A DNA stretch of 15,838 bases from Candidatus Aenigmatarchaeota archaeon (GTDB lineage: Archaea > Aenigmatarchaeota > Aenigmatarchaeia > QMZS01). The translations under genes were made by a program, and so were the position numbers. The stretch spans positions 1 through 15,838 of the forward strand of contig QMZS01000013.1 in the NCBI GenBank assembly GCA_003663295.1, read 5' to 3'. The notes beneath the pieces are model-generated. The model had not been told where the DNA came from. It was given only the letters and a program-made list of their open reading frames with translations, and searched no databases. This document shows positions 6,898 to 13,325 of this stretch, piece after piece; position 1 is the stretch's first letter; the number at the start of each line of letters is the position of its first letter.

Positions 6898-7242
6898 ATG
6901 AAAAAAAAGAAGAAAAAAGTATGTTTATATTATGATGAACCTTCAAGCAAGGTTGGAAAATTAGTTAAGCTTAAAGTATGGGAAGAAAAAGGGTGGAAAT
7001 TAATAATTTTGTCAAGAAATGTAGTGGTTAGTAAGATTTGTAAATATAAAGGAGGGCAATATAAGAATTTTAACCCAACTACAAAAAAGAAAGAACTGCT
7101 TAAACATTGTCCAGAAAAACTCAAACCTCGATATGTTAAGGAAATTGTAGAAGAAGAGGCAGGCAGTATCTCTTTAAAAGATATTCAGAAAATATGTGAG
7201 AAAAAAAAGATTAAAACAAAATTAGTATCCCCTCTTGGTTAG
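6898..7242 (+). CDS. Small basic hypothetical protein (114 aa)
   Basis: The first ATG after the ATPase stop is at 6898; a TTG at 6892 would overlap that stop. The protein begins with a run of six lysines, then a likely alpha/beta domain (VCLYYDEPSSKVGKLVKLKVWEE is the first part, residues about 8-30, followed by GWKLIILSRNVVVSKICKY). The C-terminal part is helical and charged, with a possible DNA-binding-like helical segment near residues 83-105 (SISLKDIQKICEKKKIKTK). No family was recognised. The gene is the last in the ATPase transcript and converges tail to tail with the gene on the other strand, the two stop codons being directly adjacent. Confidence 0.6.
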   Translation: MKKKKKKVCLYYDEPSSKVGKLVKLKVWEEKGWKLIILSRNVVVSKICKYKGGQYKNFNPTTKKKELLKHCPEKLKPRYVKEIVEEEAGSISLKDIQKICEKKKIKTKLVSPLG

Positions 7243-7458
7243 CTATTTCACATGTTTTTTCATATATGATTTTGCATAATTAACCGCTTCAGAAGGTTTG
7301 TCAAATTCTTTAAATTTATTATTAACAGTATCTGTGTCTTTTTTGTGTTTGCTGATAATTACAATAAATTTATCTGTTTTGATAATTTCTAAAGTTGTTA
7401 GTATGTTTTTTTGCCTATTCATCCAACAATTCTTATTTTTTAGTTTTTTCCAGACCAT
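7243..7458 (-). CDS. Small hypothetical protein (71 aa)
   Basis: The 71-residue product has a basic N-terminus, a strand-rich middle (DKFIVIISKHKK) and a C-terminal helix preceded by FKEFDKPSEAVNYAKSY. A strand, loop, then a helix starting with PSEAVNYAK resembles the small archaeal and phage proteins in which a beta-hairpin packs on one helix, but no named family was recognised. It has its own copy of the extended promoter (7478-7490), although it lies downstream of two minus-strand genes. The 25 bases spanning promoter end and start codon are identical to those of the 424-residue Cys-rich protein at 9800. That ties it to the same regulation and strongly supports the start. Confidence 0.65.
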   Translation of the reverse strand: MVWKKLKNKNCWMNRQKNILTTLEIIKTDKFIVIISKHKKDTDTVNNKFKEFDKPSEAVNYAKSYMKKHVK

Positions 7459-7478
7459 AATAGATATTCTTTTTTGAG

Positions 7479-7490
7479 GTATTTAAGAGA
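7479..7490 (-). promoter_or_regulatory. Extended promoter of the 71-aa gene
   Basis: Read on the minus strand the sequence is TCTCTTAAATACCTCAAAAA. The TATA-like TTAAATAC (7479-7486) is centred about 24 bases before the ATG at 7458, giving a leaderless mRNA. It matches the promoter family found upstream of 8664, 9800, 11112, 12880 and 13363. Confidence 0.55.
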
Positions 7491-7495
7491 TATTT

Positions 7496-7621
7496 TTAAC
7501 CAAACAATTTTTTCAAACTATCTTTAGGAAATCTTTTGGGTTTCGGGATTTTCCCTTTGAAAACAGTTTCTTCTTTTGTGAATTGCAGTGTGCCCCAAAA
7601 TTCTTTACTGGTTTTTTCCAT
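7496..7621 (-). CDS. 41-residue basic peptide downstream of the polytopic membrane protein
   Basis: ATG at 7621 opens 41 codons to a TAA at 7496. The start lies five bases after the stop of the membrane-protein gene, so the two would be translated from one mRNA. The product, MEKTSKEFWGTLQFTKEE then a basic, proline-containing tail (KIPKPKRFPKDSLKKLFG), has no TM segment and no known domain. Its balanced composition and tight operon fit suggest a real gene. Short basic peptides next to membrane proteins can act as cytoplasmic partners or cofactors, but nothing here shows that directly. Confidence 0.5.
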   Translation of the reverse strand: MEKTSKEFWGTLQFTKEETVFKGKIPKPKRFPKDSLKKLFG

Positions 7622-7626
7622 AATTG

Positions 7627-8265
7627 TTAAGTTATGGTAATATTTGAAGAAATACTTTTATTTATTGTATATGTTTGGGATATATTTCCTATACCGTTGC
7701 CATAACTTGTCTGATTAATCAACCTTTCAATATATCCTTTGTGGTCTAATATATAATGCCCTAAATCAATAAACCCCCCAAATCCAAGATATTCAGGATA
7801 ATGACCATCCATTTGCAACACATATATATTTGTTAACAGTGTAATAAATATTAATACCCAAATTCCAGTTCCTAAGTCCGCAATCTGGTCTCCTTGAGTT
7901 TTTCTGAAAGCCTTTGCTAAACCAATCCATAATAAAAAGAACATATATAATGCAGAAATTATGTTAAACCAGCATATAAGAATATCCCATAAAGAAATAT
8001 TCCCCAATCCTAATTTAGATAGATTATTTGATATTGTGCCTCCAGTATTTAAAGTCATACCACCAACATATCTCGCCAGTGGTTCTAAGCTACCAACACT
8101 TACAGAATCGTAAACTCCAATTAAAAAACAAATAGTTATTATTAAACCTCCTATTCTTAAAGGAGATTTTAAGAACCAAAATAATATTGTAAAAAAACCT
8201 GTTATTGGATTTTTGATTAAATATCGCCAGATTTTAAAAACAATTGGCGGAATTGTGAAAGACAT
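7627..8265 (-). CDS. Polytopic membrane protein (212 aa)
   Basis: At least three hydrophobic segments are visible, at about residues 37-56 (GGLIITICFLIGVYDSV), 95-117 (ICWFNIISALYMFFLLWIGLA) and 132-150 (WVLIFITLLTNIYVLQM). The N-terminal aromatic stretch near 20-35 may be a fourth. A Gly/Ser/Asn-rich loop lies between the first two. The C-terminal 60 residues are hydrophilic, with several N-x-S/T sequons (NQT, NIS, NKS, NIT), suggesting the tail is outside the cell. No family was recognised. Proteins of this shape occur as channel-like components in conjugative and viral systems, but no motif supports one in particular. The start at 8265 faces the gene at 8292 across 26 bases. Confidence 0.75.
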   Translation of the reverse strand: MSFTIPPIVFKIWRYLIKNPITGFFTILFWFLKSPLRIGGLIITICFLIGVYDSVSVGSLEPLARYVGGMTLNTGGTISNNLSKLGLGNISLWDILICWFNIISALYMFFLLWIGLAKAFRKTQGDQIADLGTGIWVLIFITLLTNIYVLQMDGHYPEYLGFGGFIDLGHYILDHKGYIERLINQTSYGNGIGNISQTYTINKSISSNITIT

Positions 8266-8291
8266 AATAAATAATAAATAAGTATAATATT
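8266..8291. promoter_or_regulatory. Overlapping divergent leaderless promoters
   Basis: These 26 almost pure A/T bases separate starts at 8265 (minus) and 8292 (plus). A plus-strand TATA-like ATAATAAATA at 8264-8273 lies about 24 bases before 8292 and overlaps the minus gene's ATG. A minus-strand ATATTATA (rc of 8283-8291) lies about 23-25 bases before 8265. The arrangement copies that at 621-648. Confidence 0.5.
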
Positions 8292-8630
8292 ATGATCTTC
8301 GATTCAAAAATAATTGCTAAATTCACTACTTTAACAAAAAAACAATTTCTGAGAAAAAAAGAGAAAGATAAAGTTGATATTATTCATGGAGCTTATCTTG
8401 CATGCGAAGAAGCTGATGAAAAAATGGTAAGAAGATTAAAAGCCCTTGAACTTAAATGCAAAAACCATCCAAAAGATAAAAAGAAATTTGAGAAAGAAAT
8501 CTTAAGAATTAAAAAAGAAATTAAGGTAATTAGACATGAAGGACAGATTTTGCAGGATTTGTTTGAAGGTCATGTTCTAAAGAATAATACTGTTTTCAAA
8601 GATTATGCTGATAGATATTTGAGGGATTAA
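8292..8630 (+). CDS. Charged all-helical protein (112 aa)
   Basis: The product is almost entirely Lys, Glu, Asp, Arg and Leu, with predicted helices at about residues 10-50 and 60-95 separated by a short KNHPKDKK turn. It would form an antiparallel helical hairpin or coiled coil. No signal peptide, TM segment, zinc site or known motif is seen, so it should stay in the cytoplasm. It is the first plus-strand gene of the exported-protein block and is divergent from the polytopic membrane protein. The function is unknown. Possible roles are a scaffold or adaptor inside the cell for the surface proteins encoded after it. Confidence 0.65.
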   Translation: MIFDSKIIAKFTTLTKKQFLRKKEKDKVDIIHGAYLACEEADEKMVRRLKALELKCKNHPKDKKKFEKEILRIKKEIKVIRHEGQILQDLFEGHVLKNNTVFKDYADRYLRD

Positions 8631-8650
8631 TTTTCCTTTTATATCCCAAA
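8631..8650 (+). promoter_or_regulatory. Extended promoter of the 366-aa Cys-rich protein
   Basis: The sequence TTTTCCTTTTATATCCCAAA starts directly after the previous stop. The TATA-like TTTTATAT (8637-8644) is centred about 24 bases before the ATG at 8664. Both the TTTTCC in front and the CCCAAA behind the TATA box recur at the other promoters of this block. Confidence 0.6.
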
Positions 8651-8663
8651 ATTGTTAATAATT

Positions 8664-9764
8664 ATGAAACTAAAGAAAAAAAATAATAATTTATTGACAA
8701 TATTAGGATTATCTTTGTTATTCTTTATTTTTTTATCAACTCAAACAGAAATTTTTTCAGTAAGTGTTGGTGGTCCTTATGAGCCTGGGGATACAGCCAG
8801 AGGGGATTTATGGGGTAGTATAAATGTAGTTGATAGTGGAGAAGAATATGGATACCCAATATGCGACGGGGATTCGGTATGGGTTTGTGCTGAAGTAAGA
8901 GACCCAAATGGAAAATTAATTGATGCTGATTGTGTTGGTTCTACAGAATGTTATACTGCTTATCTTCTTGATTGGTCTGTAAGAATACCAGATAATGCTG
9001 TGGAAGGAACTTATCAGGTAAAAGCATATTATTACGCTTTAGGGGTTTATTACAACCCAACAAAATATAATTTTGGTTCAGCTTCATTTAAAGTAAGAAC
9101 TCTGCCTTCTTGCGATGTTGGTTCACAATGCGATAAGAAATATATAGAAAAAATTTGTAAAAATGGAGATGTTTATAAGAAATATGGAATTTATAAATAT
9201 GATTCAAATTGCGACTGTTATTTTGATAGATATTCAACAGAATTTTATAAAAATTGTGATTATGAATGTTCAAATGGTGTTTGCTTAGATGGTCCAAGTT
9301 GTGATGTTGGAAGTGAATGCAAAAGAGAAGATAATGGATTAATTTGTCGGGACGGTAATGTTTATCAACAATATAAGATATATAATTATAACTCTAATTG
9401 TGATTGTATTTTTAATAATTTTGAAACTTCTTTGGTTGAAAGTTGTTCGATTGGATGCGATAATGGACAATGTATTGCAGAAATTTGCCAGGAAGGACAA
9501 TCTGAATGTTTGGATAACAAAGAATATAAGGTTTGCGAAAATAATGCTTGGATGAATTACGGATTGGTAATTGATAAATGCGGGGTTGAATGTGTGACAG
9601 ATAATGATTGCAACACTAATTTTACTTGCCAAGATTCTATTTGTGTGGAAGGAGATATTCCACCAGAACCAGAGCCACAACAGGAAATTCCTTTGTTGTA
9701 TATTCTTTTGGGGATTGTGGTTATTGCTTTTGTTGGGGTTTTGTATTGGGCTTTCAAAAAATAA
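8664..9764 (+). CDS. Cys-rich exported protein with three repeated modules and C-terminal TM (366 aa)
   Basis: ATG at 8664 is chosen over TTG at 8652 because of its distance to the TATA box. A signal-type hydrophobic segment spans residues 10-30. Residues 36-145 form a beta-rich domain. Three Cys-rich modules follow at about 150-207, 213-270 and 275-327. The first two share the plan SCDVGS-C...C..G.VY..Y.IY.Y.SNCDC...C...C..G.C, which shows an internal duplication. The third is a shortened relative ending in a TDNDC...C...C unit. A proline/glutamate linker (PPEPEPQQ) leads to a TM segment at 344-363 and a short WAFKK tail. It should be a type I surface protein stabilised by disulfides. Such modules occur in surface proteins of several DPANN genomes, so it may be an adhesin or a structural coat component. 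The ligand is unknown. Confidence 0.78.
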   Translation: MKLKKKNNNLLTILGLSLLFFIFLSTQTEIFSVSVGGPYEPGDTARGDLWGSINVVDSGEEYGYPICDGDSVWVCAEVRDPNGKLIDADCVGSTECYTAYLLDWSVRIPDNAVEGTYQVKAYYYALGVYYNPTKYNFGSASFKVRTLPSCDVGSQCDKKYIEKICKNGDVYKKYGIYKYDSNCDCYFDRYSTEFYKNCDYECSNGVCLDGPSCDVGSECKREDNGLICRDGNVYQQYKIYNYNSNCDCIFNNFETSLVESCSIGCDNGQCIAEICQEGQSECLDNKEYKVCENNAWMNYGLVIDKCGVECVTDNDCNTNFTCQDSICVEGDIPPEPEPQQEIPLLYILLGIVVIAFVGVLYWAFKK

Positions 9765-9787
9765 TTTTCCCTTTTATAACTCAAAAA
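9765..9787 (+). promoter_or_regulatory. Extended promoter of the 424-aa Cys-rich protein
   Basis: TTTTCCC, TTTTATAA (9772-9779) and CTCAAAAAA follow one another, with the TATA centre about 25 bases before the ATG at 9800. From 9780 to 9804 the sequence is identical to the minus-strand start region of the 71-residue gene (7478-7454). Confidence 0.6.
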
Positions 9788-9799
9788 AGAATATCTATT

Positions 9800-11074
9800 A
9801 TGGTAAAAAATAATAAGACTAAACAAATTCTGTTTTTAGGTCTTTTTGTGTTATTGGTGTGGTTTTTAGCTTCTTATATAAGTATATTTTCAGTTTATCA
9901 GCAACCGTTTATGGTTCAATATGCAGGGGCTTTACATACACAATATGCAAGCTGGTGGGATGGTAACAGGTTTAATTCTGATATGACCGTTGAGATTGGA
10001 GACTATAAATTTGAGACTGTAAAATATGATAAATATTATGTAGATTATGGATGCAAAGGAAATACTTGTAAAGGAACTTTTGACCATAATGATGAATATG
10101 GGTGTCCTATTTATAAAAAAACATTAAGTTATTTCAGTTGTCCTAATCGTGATAATAATTATTATGGGTGTTCTTCGTCTGGATGTAATTATCCGAAATA
10201 TCTTTATTGCAGCGGTGCTTGTTTGTATTGTGCAGGAAGTTGGTCTTATCATCACCCAACAGTTTATTGTGGTGGAAAATTAGCAGGTTGTTCAAATGAA
10301 CAAGGTTATATTAACTGGGGTTGTTCTTATTTAATGAATATTTACAAGAATGGTGAATTAATTAAAACAATTGGTTATGATGGTGGTTGCGGTTCTAATT
10401 TAACTGGAAATAGTGAATTTAATTCTGATGATATTGAAGCAGATTTTGGAACTCAAAAATGGTATTATAATAATGAATGCAAATCAATTTTAAATTCATA
10501 TAAGATTAAAGTCCCAGATAATGCTTTTGATATTTCAATCTATTCGCCAGAGGAATATTATATTCAGGGAAAAAATGCAACAGTAAACATAAAGATCATA
10601 AACAATTGGAAACCTGTAACCACAAGAGTTTCAGCAAATATTTGTCAGCCAACTTTTGGATTACCTCACTGCGAAACATATACAAAAACAGCGGATTTGA
10701 TTGTTGGTGAAAATGAATTAAGTTATTCAATTCCAACAAAATATGCTGTGGAAAAACTTGAAATAACACCTTCTGTTGATTTATATTTTGATTTAAACAC
10801 TTTTAATTTAAAGGGTTTGAATATTGATGCAAATAGATTATTAAATAATGATTTGCAATCCTATGGAGGTGTTGTGGGTGGTGGATTGATTAAGATTGAA
10901 AAGGCAAAAACAGATGGTTTTACTTTATATAGTTTAGGTTCTATTTCAGGGGACAAAACTGAAGTTGAAATAAAACCTACAATAAATCCTCCTGTTCAGC
11001 CAGGATTATGGGATAAAATTAGTTTATATTTTGCATCTATTCTATTATGGATTTCAGGGATTTTTGGGTGGTAG
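9800..11074 (+). CDS. Cys-rich exported protein with WISGIFGW tail (424 aa)
   Basis: The frame stays open upstream to 9626 inside the previous gene, but the promoter position makes ATG 9800 the start. The N-terminus has a strong hydrophobic segment (residues 10-30, ILFLGLFVLLVWFLASYIS), a signal peptide or N-terminal anchor. Residues about 80-190 are very rich in Cys, Gly and Tyr (CGCSSSGC-like and CSGACLYC clusters). A beta-rich region with an Ig-like pattern follows (about 235-330), then a Gly-rich segment. The last 22 residues, starting LWDKI and ending WISGIFGW, are hydrophobic and match the tail of the 401-residue protein at 16 of 22 positions. This tail probably inserts in or binds a membrane or a sorting factor. 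No enzyme motif is present. It is the only protein of the set whose Cys cluster lies next to the N-terminus. Confidence 0.75.
   Translation: MVKNNKTKQILFLGLFVLLVWFLASYISIFSVYQQPFMVQYAGALHTQYASWWDGNRFNSDMTVEIGDYKFETVKYDKYYVDYGCKGNTCKGTFDHNDEYGCPIYKKTLSYFSCPNRDNNYYGCSSSGCNYPKYLYCSGACLYCAGSWSYHHPTVYCGGKLAGCSNEQGYINWGCSYLMNIYKNGELIKTIGYDGGCGSNLTGNSEFNSDDIEADFGTQKWYYNNECKSILNSYKIKVPDNAFDISIYSPEEYYIQGKNATVNIKIINNWKPVTTRVSANICQPTFGLPHCETYTKTADLIVGENELSYSIPTKYAVEKLEITPSVDLYFDLNTFNLKGLNIDANRLLNNDLQSYGGVVGGGLIKIEKAKTDGFTLYSLGSISGDKTEVEIKPTINPPVQPGLWDKISLYFASILLWISGIFGW
11048..11073 (+). repeat. 26-bp repeat encoding WISGIFGW, copy 1
   Basis: These 26 bases, ending in the stop codon's first two bases, are identical to 12695-12720 and encode the last eight residues of the 424-residue protein. 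Identity at every third codon position goes beyond what protein constraint needs. Confidence 0.9.
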
Positions 11075-11078
11075 ATTA

Positions 11079-11101
11079 TTTTCCTTATATATATCAAAAA
11101 G
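11079..11101 (+). promoter_or_regulatory. Extended promoter of the 135-aa protein
   Basis: TTTTCC at 11079-11084, TTATATAT at 11085-11092 and TCAAAAAG follow the previous gene's stop. The TATA centre is about 24 bases before ATG 11112. Confidence 0.6.
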
Positions 11102-11111
11102 AAATAATATT

Positions 11112-11519
11112 ATGTTAAAAAAAATGTTTTATTTAGCAATAATAAGTTTACTATTTTTATCACCAATTTTAGCTTTATCCCAACCTTCTAATTATAATCC
11201 TATGGGTGAAATTAAAAATTCAATTACTGTTTATTCTGTTGCTGGGGGTGTAATAGGAGAATCCTGCACAAATCAATATAAAATAATAGGAGATTATTGC
11301 AGTGGAAATATCAGGCAATATTTACAATGTTTACCTTCTGTAAATGGATTAACATGGCAACAAAGGAGTGAGAATTGCGGAGATTATGGTTATCTTTGTT
11401 ATGCAGGTGATTGTGTTCCAAGTTCAACTTCTAATATATTAATGCAGAATGTTTTATTAATTATTGGTGGTATTATCGCTCTTACAGGGGCTTTTTATTT
11501 AGGTGGTAAATTAAGATGA
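11112..11519 (+). CDS. Small exported Cys-containing protein with C-terminal TM (135 aa)
   Basis: ATG at 11112 fits the promoter; an upstream in-frame extension to 11031 lies in the previous gene and is rejected. The signal peptide (MLKKMFYLAIISLLFLSPILA) resembles that of the following gene product, both containing SLLFLSP. The mature part has six cysteines in a short domain (residues about 52-107) of the form C...C...C...C...C...C, likely three disulfides. A TM helix at about 112-131 (VLLIIGGIIALTGAFYLGG) and a KLR end anchor it. The stop overlaps the next ATG as ATGA, so the two genes are co-translated. It is probably a small companion subunit of the 401-residue protein. No family was recognised. 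Confidence 0.72.
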   Translation: MLKKMFYLAIISLLFLSPILALSQPSNYNPMGEIKNSITVYSVAGGVIGESCTNQYKIIGDYCSGNIRQYLQCLPSVNGLTWQQRSENCGDYGYLCYAGDCVPSSTSNILMQNVLLIIGGIIALTGAFYLGGKLR

Positions 11520-12721
11520 GAATGATTAATTTGATGGTTGGTATAATATTGGCTTCATTGTTATTTTTATCACCTTTAATAGCGGAGCCAACAGTTGTAA
11601 GTGATATTTATGAAAAAACATTTACTGTTGATGCAACAAGTTATTCTCCTTATAAATCCTGTAATATAAAATCAAATTATGAATCAGGAAATTGTCAGTA
11701 TCTTTATGCTTGTTATATGGTAATCCCACAGGGGGCTTTGGATATTAGTTCTGCGGTTCAAAAGGAATGTTTTGATATTACTGATACAAAGAAAAAAACA
11801 TTTAAGGTTAGTTTTGCTCCTCCAAGAGGTCATAAATGGGCTGTTGTAACTTTCCTTACTGTTTTGGATTATCAGTATGATAATGTAAATTATATGTGGA
11901 ACTCTAATATAGATATTCCAGTGGATTACAGGAGTGCGGAAGAACTAATAAGTCTTTGTGAAAAAGGCAAGATGTTAAGAAATGGGGTTTGTTATGATTA
12001 TCAGGCGGTTTGCATAGATCAATATTCTTCTAATATTTGCACAAACCCATATTCCCTTTTTTGTTTGGATTATGGAACTGGTTTTGATTTTGACAATATT
12101 GGTTCTTTTTGTGCTGATAGAGATGGAGATGAAATTTGTGATGAAACTACAAGTTTAACCTGTCCTGACACAAATGGAAATGGAATATGTGACGCTGATG
12201 ATGTTTATATTCAGAGTTCAGTTTGCATTGATGAAAACCAAAATGGAATATGTGATGATGTAGAAACTGAAGGTGTTTTTTGCAGAACTTATTATGATCC
12301 TGTGCATTGCGGAGATGGGACTTCTTGTGTAACTTATCCAAACAAATGTTTTGCAGAAGCGAGTGGATGTCATAGTTGGATGGCTGGAACTTGTGAACCT
12401 ATTTACCAGAATTTGTGCAACTCAAATGCTGATTGTGTTTCTCCATGTGATGGGATTACGGGTATATGTAAAAATCCTGATGGGCTTTATAACAGATGCT
12501 TTTTTTCTGGAGAATGCAACCCAACTTATTTACAATGTTCTGTAGATTCTGATTGTCCAGAATCCCCTTGTGTTGGTGCAACATTTATTTGTTCTTCAGA
12601 TAATACTTGCACTATTGTTGGAGAATGTATCACAAAACCAGTTAATGTATCTCTTTGGGATAAGATAGGGGCTTTTTTTAATTCACTTTTATCTTGGATT
12701 TCAGGGATTTTTGGGTGGTAA
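11516..12721 (+). CDS. Cys-rich surface protein with calcium-loop and Kazal-like modules (401 aa)
   Basis: The start at 11516 overlaps the previous stop (ATGA). A signal peptide (MVGIILASLLFLSPLIA, residues 7-23) is followed by a beta-rich domain to about 140. Three near-identical acidic loops follow at 199-209 (CADRDGDEICD), 216-226 (CPDTNGNGICD) and 237-247 (CIDENQNGICD). This is the thrombospondin type-3 pattern, in which Asp/Asn side chains bind calcium and Cys residues pair between repeats. Residues 256-293 (YYDPVHCGDGTSC...TYPNKCFAEASGC) look like a Kazal-type domain with extra residues in the DPVxCG region. Two or three C-x4-DC modules (301-372) and a C-terminal tail LWDKI...WISGIFGW finish the protein. 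Kazal domains often bind or inhibit serine proteases, but no inhibitory specificity can be read here. It is likely extracellular, rigid and calcium-dependent. Confidence 0.8.
   Translation: MRMINLMVGIILASLLFLSPLIAEPTVVSDIYEKTFTVDATSYSPYKSCNIKSNYESGNCQYLYACYMVIPQGALDISSAVQKECFDITDTKKKTFKVSFAPPRGHKWAVVTFLTVLDYQYDNVNYMWNSNIDIPVDYRSAEELISLCEKGKMLRNGVCYDYQAVCIDQYSSNICTNPYSLFCLDYGTGFDFDNIGSFCADRDGDEICDETTSLTCPDTNGNGICDADDVYIQSSVCIDENQNGICDDVETEGVFCRTYYDPVHCGDGTSCVTYPNKCFAEASGCHSWMAGTCEPIYQNLCNSNADCVSPCDGITGICKNPDGLYNRCFFSGECNPTYLQCSVDSDCPESPCVGATFICSSDNTCTIVGECITKPVNVSLWDKIGAFFNSLLSWISGIFGW
12695..12720 (+). repeat. 26-bp repeat encoding WISGIFGW, copy 2
   Basis: This is identical to 11048-11073 over 26 bases and encodes the C-terminus of the 401-residue protein. 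The proteins outside the last 22 residues are not alike, so this tail behaves as a shared module. Confidence 0.9.
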
Positions 12722-12730
12722 TTCTGTAGC

Positions 12731-12856
12731 ATGTCAGAAGAAAAAAGTAAAATAAAGATTGTTAGAAAACGGAGACTTCCTACCCTTGACAGTCGTGACC
12801 AGAGGATTTTAGGGGCGATTTATAAAAAAAAGAAAAAGGTGGGAAAATCTCCTTAA
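12731..12856 (+). CDS. 41-residue basic peptide
   Basis: ATG at 12731, nine bases after the previous stop, opens 41 codons to TAA at 12854-12856. The product begins MSEEKSKIKIVRKRRLPTLD and ends in a Lys run (YKKKKKVGKSP). It has no TM or signal sequence and would be cytoplasmic and strongly basic, perhaps binding nucleic acid or the inner membrane face. The next promoter overlaps its last codons and stop. Its short spacing to the previous gene supports co-transcription. No family was recognised. Confidence 0.5.
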   Translation: MSEEKSKIKIVRKRRLPTLDSRDQRILGAIYKKKKKVGKSP

Positions 12857-12868
12857 GTATCCCAAAAA
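12848..12868 (+). promoter_or_regulatory. Extended promoter of the signal peptidase gene
   Basis: TCTCC (12848-12852), TTAAGTAT (12853-12860) and CCCAAAAA follow one another and overlap the stop of the preceding 41-codon gene. The TATA centre is about 24 bases before ATG 12880. Confidence 0.6.
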
Positions 12869-12879
12869 CCATTTAATTT

Positions 12880-13323
12880 ATGGTATCATTTAAATTTCTA
12901 ACAATACTGGCAACATTTTTTATAGCAGGTTATATATTTTTTTCTCCTTATTTAAGCAATATTTTTTTTATCGAAGGATTGAGTATGTATCCAACTTTTA
13001 AAGGATGCACGATAATTTATGCGGATAATGAAATTAATCCTTATTTGCTTGAAAAAGGGGATATTGTTATTATTAATTTAAAAGGATTGGAACAAAAAAC
13101 AACACCTTATAATATTATTGTTCATCGGGTTATAATTAATAACAATAAGACTCAAAAGATTGCCACGAGAGGAGATAATAACAAAATATATAATTACACA
13201 ACACAAGTTGATGGATTTTTTGATTATAATCGGGTAATGGGTAAAGTTGATAAATATTACAATTTACCTATTTTTATGTGTGAAATTAGGAATTATCCAA
13301 AAAATTTTATTAACAGATTTTGA
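12880..13323 (+). CDS. Archaeal-type signal peptidase I, family S26B (147 aa)
   Basis: The protein removes signal peptides from exported proteins at the outer face of the membrane. A single N-terminal TM helix (residues about 7-24) precedes the catalytic domain. The Box B motif GLSMYPTF carries the nucleophile Ser35. KGDIVII (59-65) is Box C. IVHRVI holds His82 in place of the bacterial general-base lysine, and TRGDNN holds Asp99. This Ser-His-Asp arrangement is that of archaeal and ER signalases. At 147 residues it is somewhat shorter than most cellular archaeal enzymes but has all the catalytic boxes, so it is likely active. It lies among five genes for proteins with signal-type N-termini, which suggests it is a dedicated processing enzyme for them rather than the housekeeping copy. 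The start is supported by its own promoter. Confidence 0.9.
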   Translation: MVSFKFLTILATFFIAGYIFFSPYLSNIFFIEGLSMYPTFKGCTIIYADNEINPYLLEKGDIVIINLKGLEQKTTPYNIIVHRVIINNNKTQKIATRGDNNKIYNYTTQVDGFFDYNRVMGKVDKYYNLPIFMCEIRNYPKNFINRF

Positions 13324-13325
13324 AA

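Noticed and set aside
9626..9799. Extension of the 424-aa Cys-rich protein upstream to 9626
   Set aside because: It would overlap the previous gene by 139 bases and start before the promoter; the TATA-to-ATG distance fits 9800.
9339..9826. Open frames on the minus strand (113 and 89 codons)
   Set aside because: They lie opposite the Cys-rich protein genes, lack promoters, and have compositions expected of antisense shadows.
11031..11111. Extension of the 135-aa protein upstream to 11031
   Set aside because: It would overlap the previous gene's end, and the promoter at 11079-11101 would lie inside it; the signal peptide begins at 11112.
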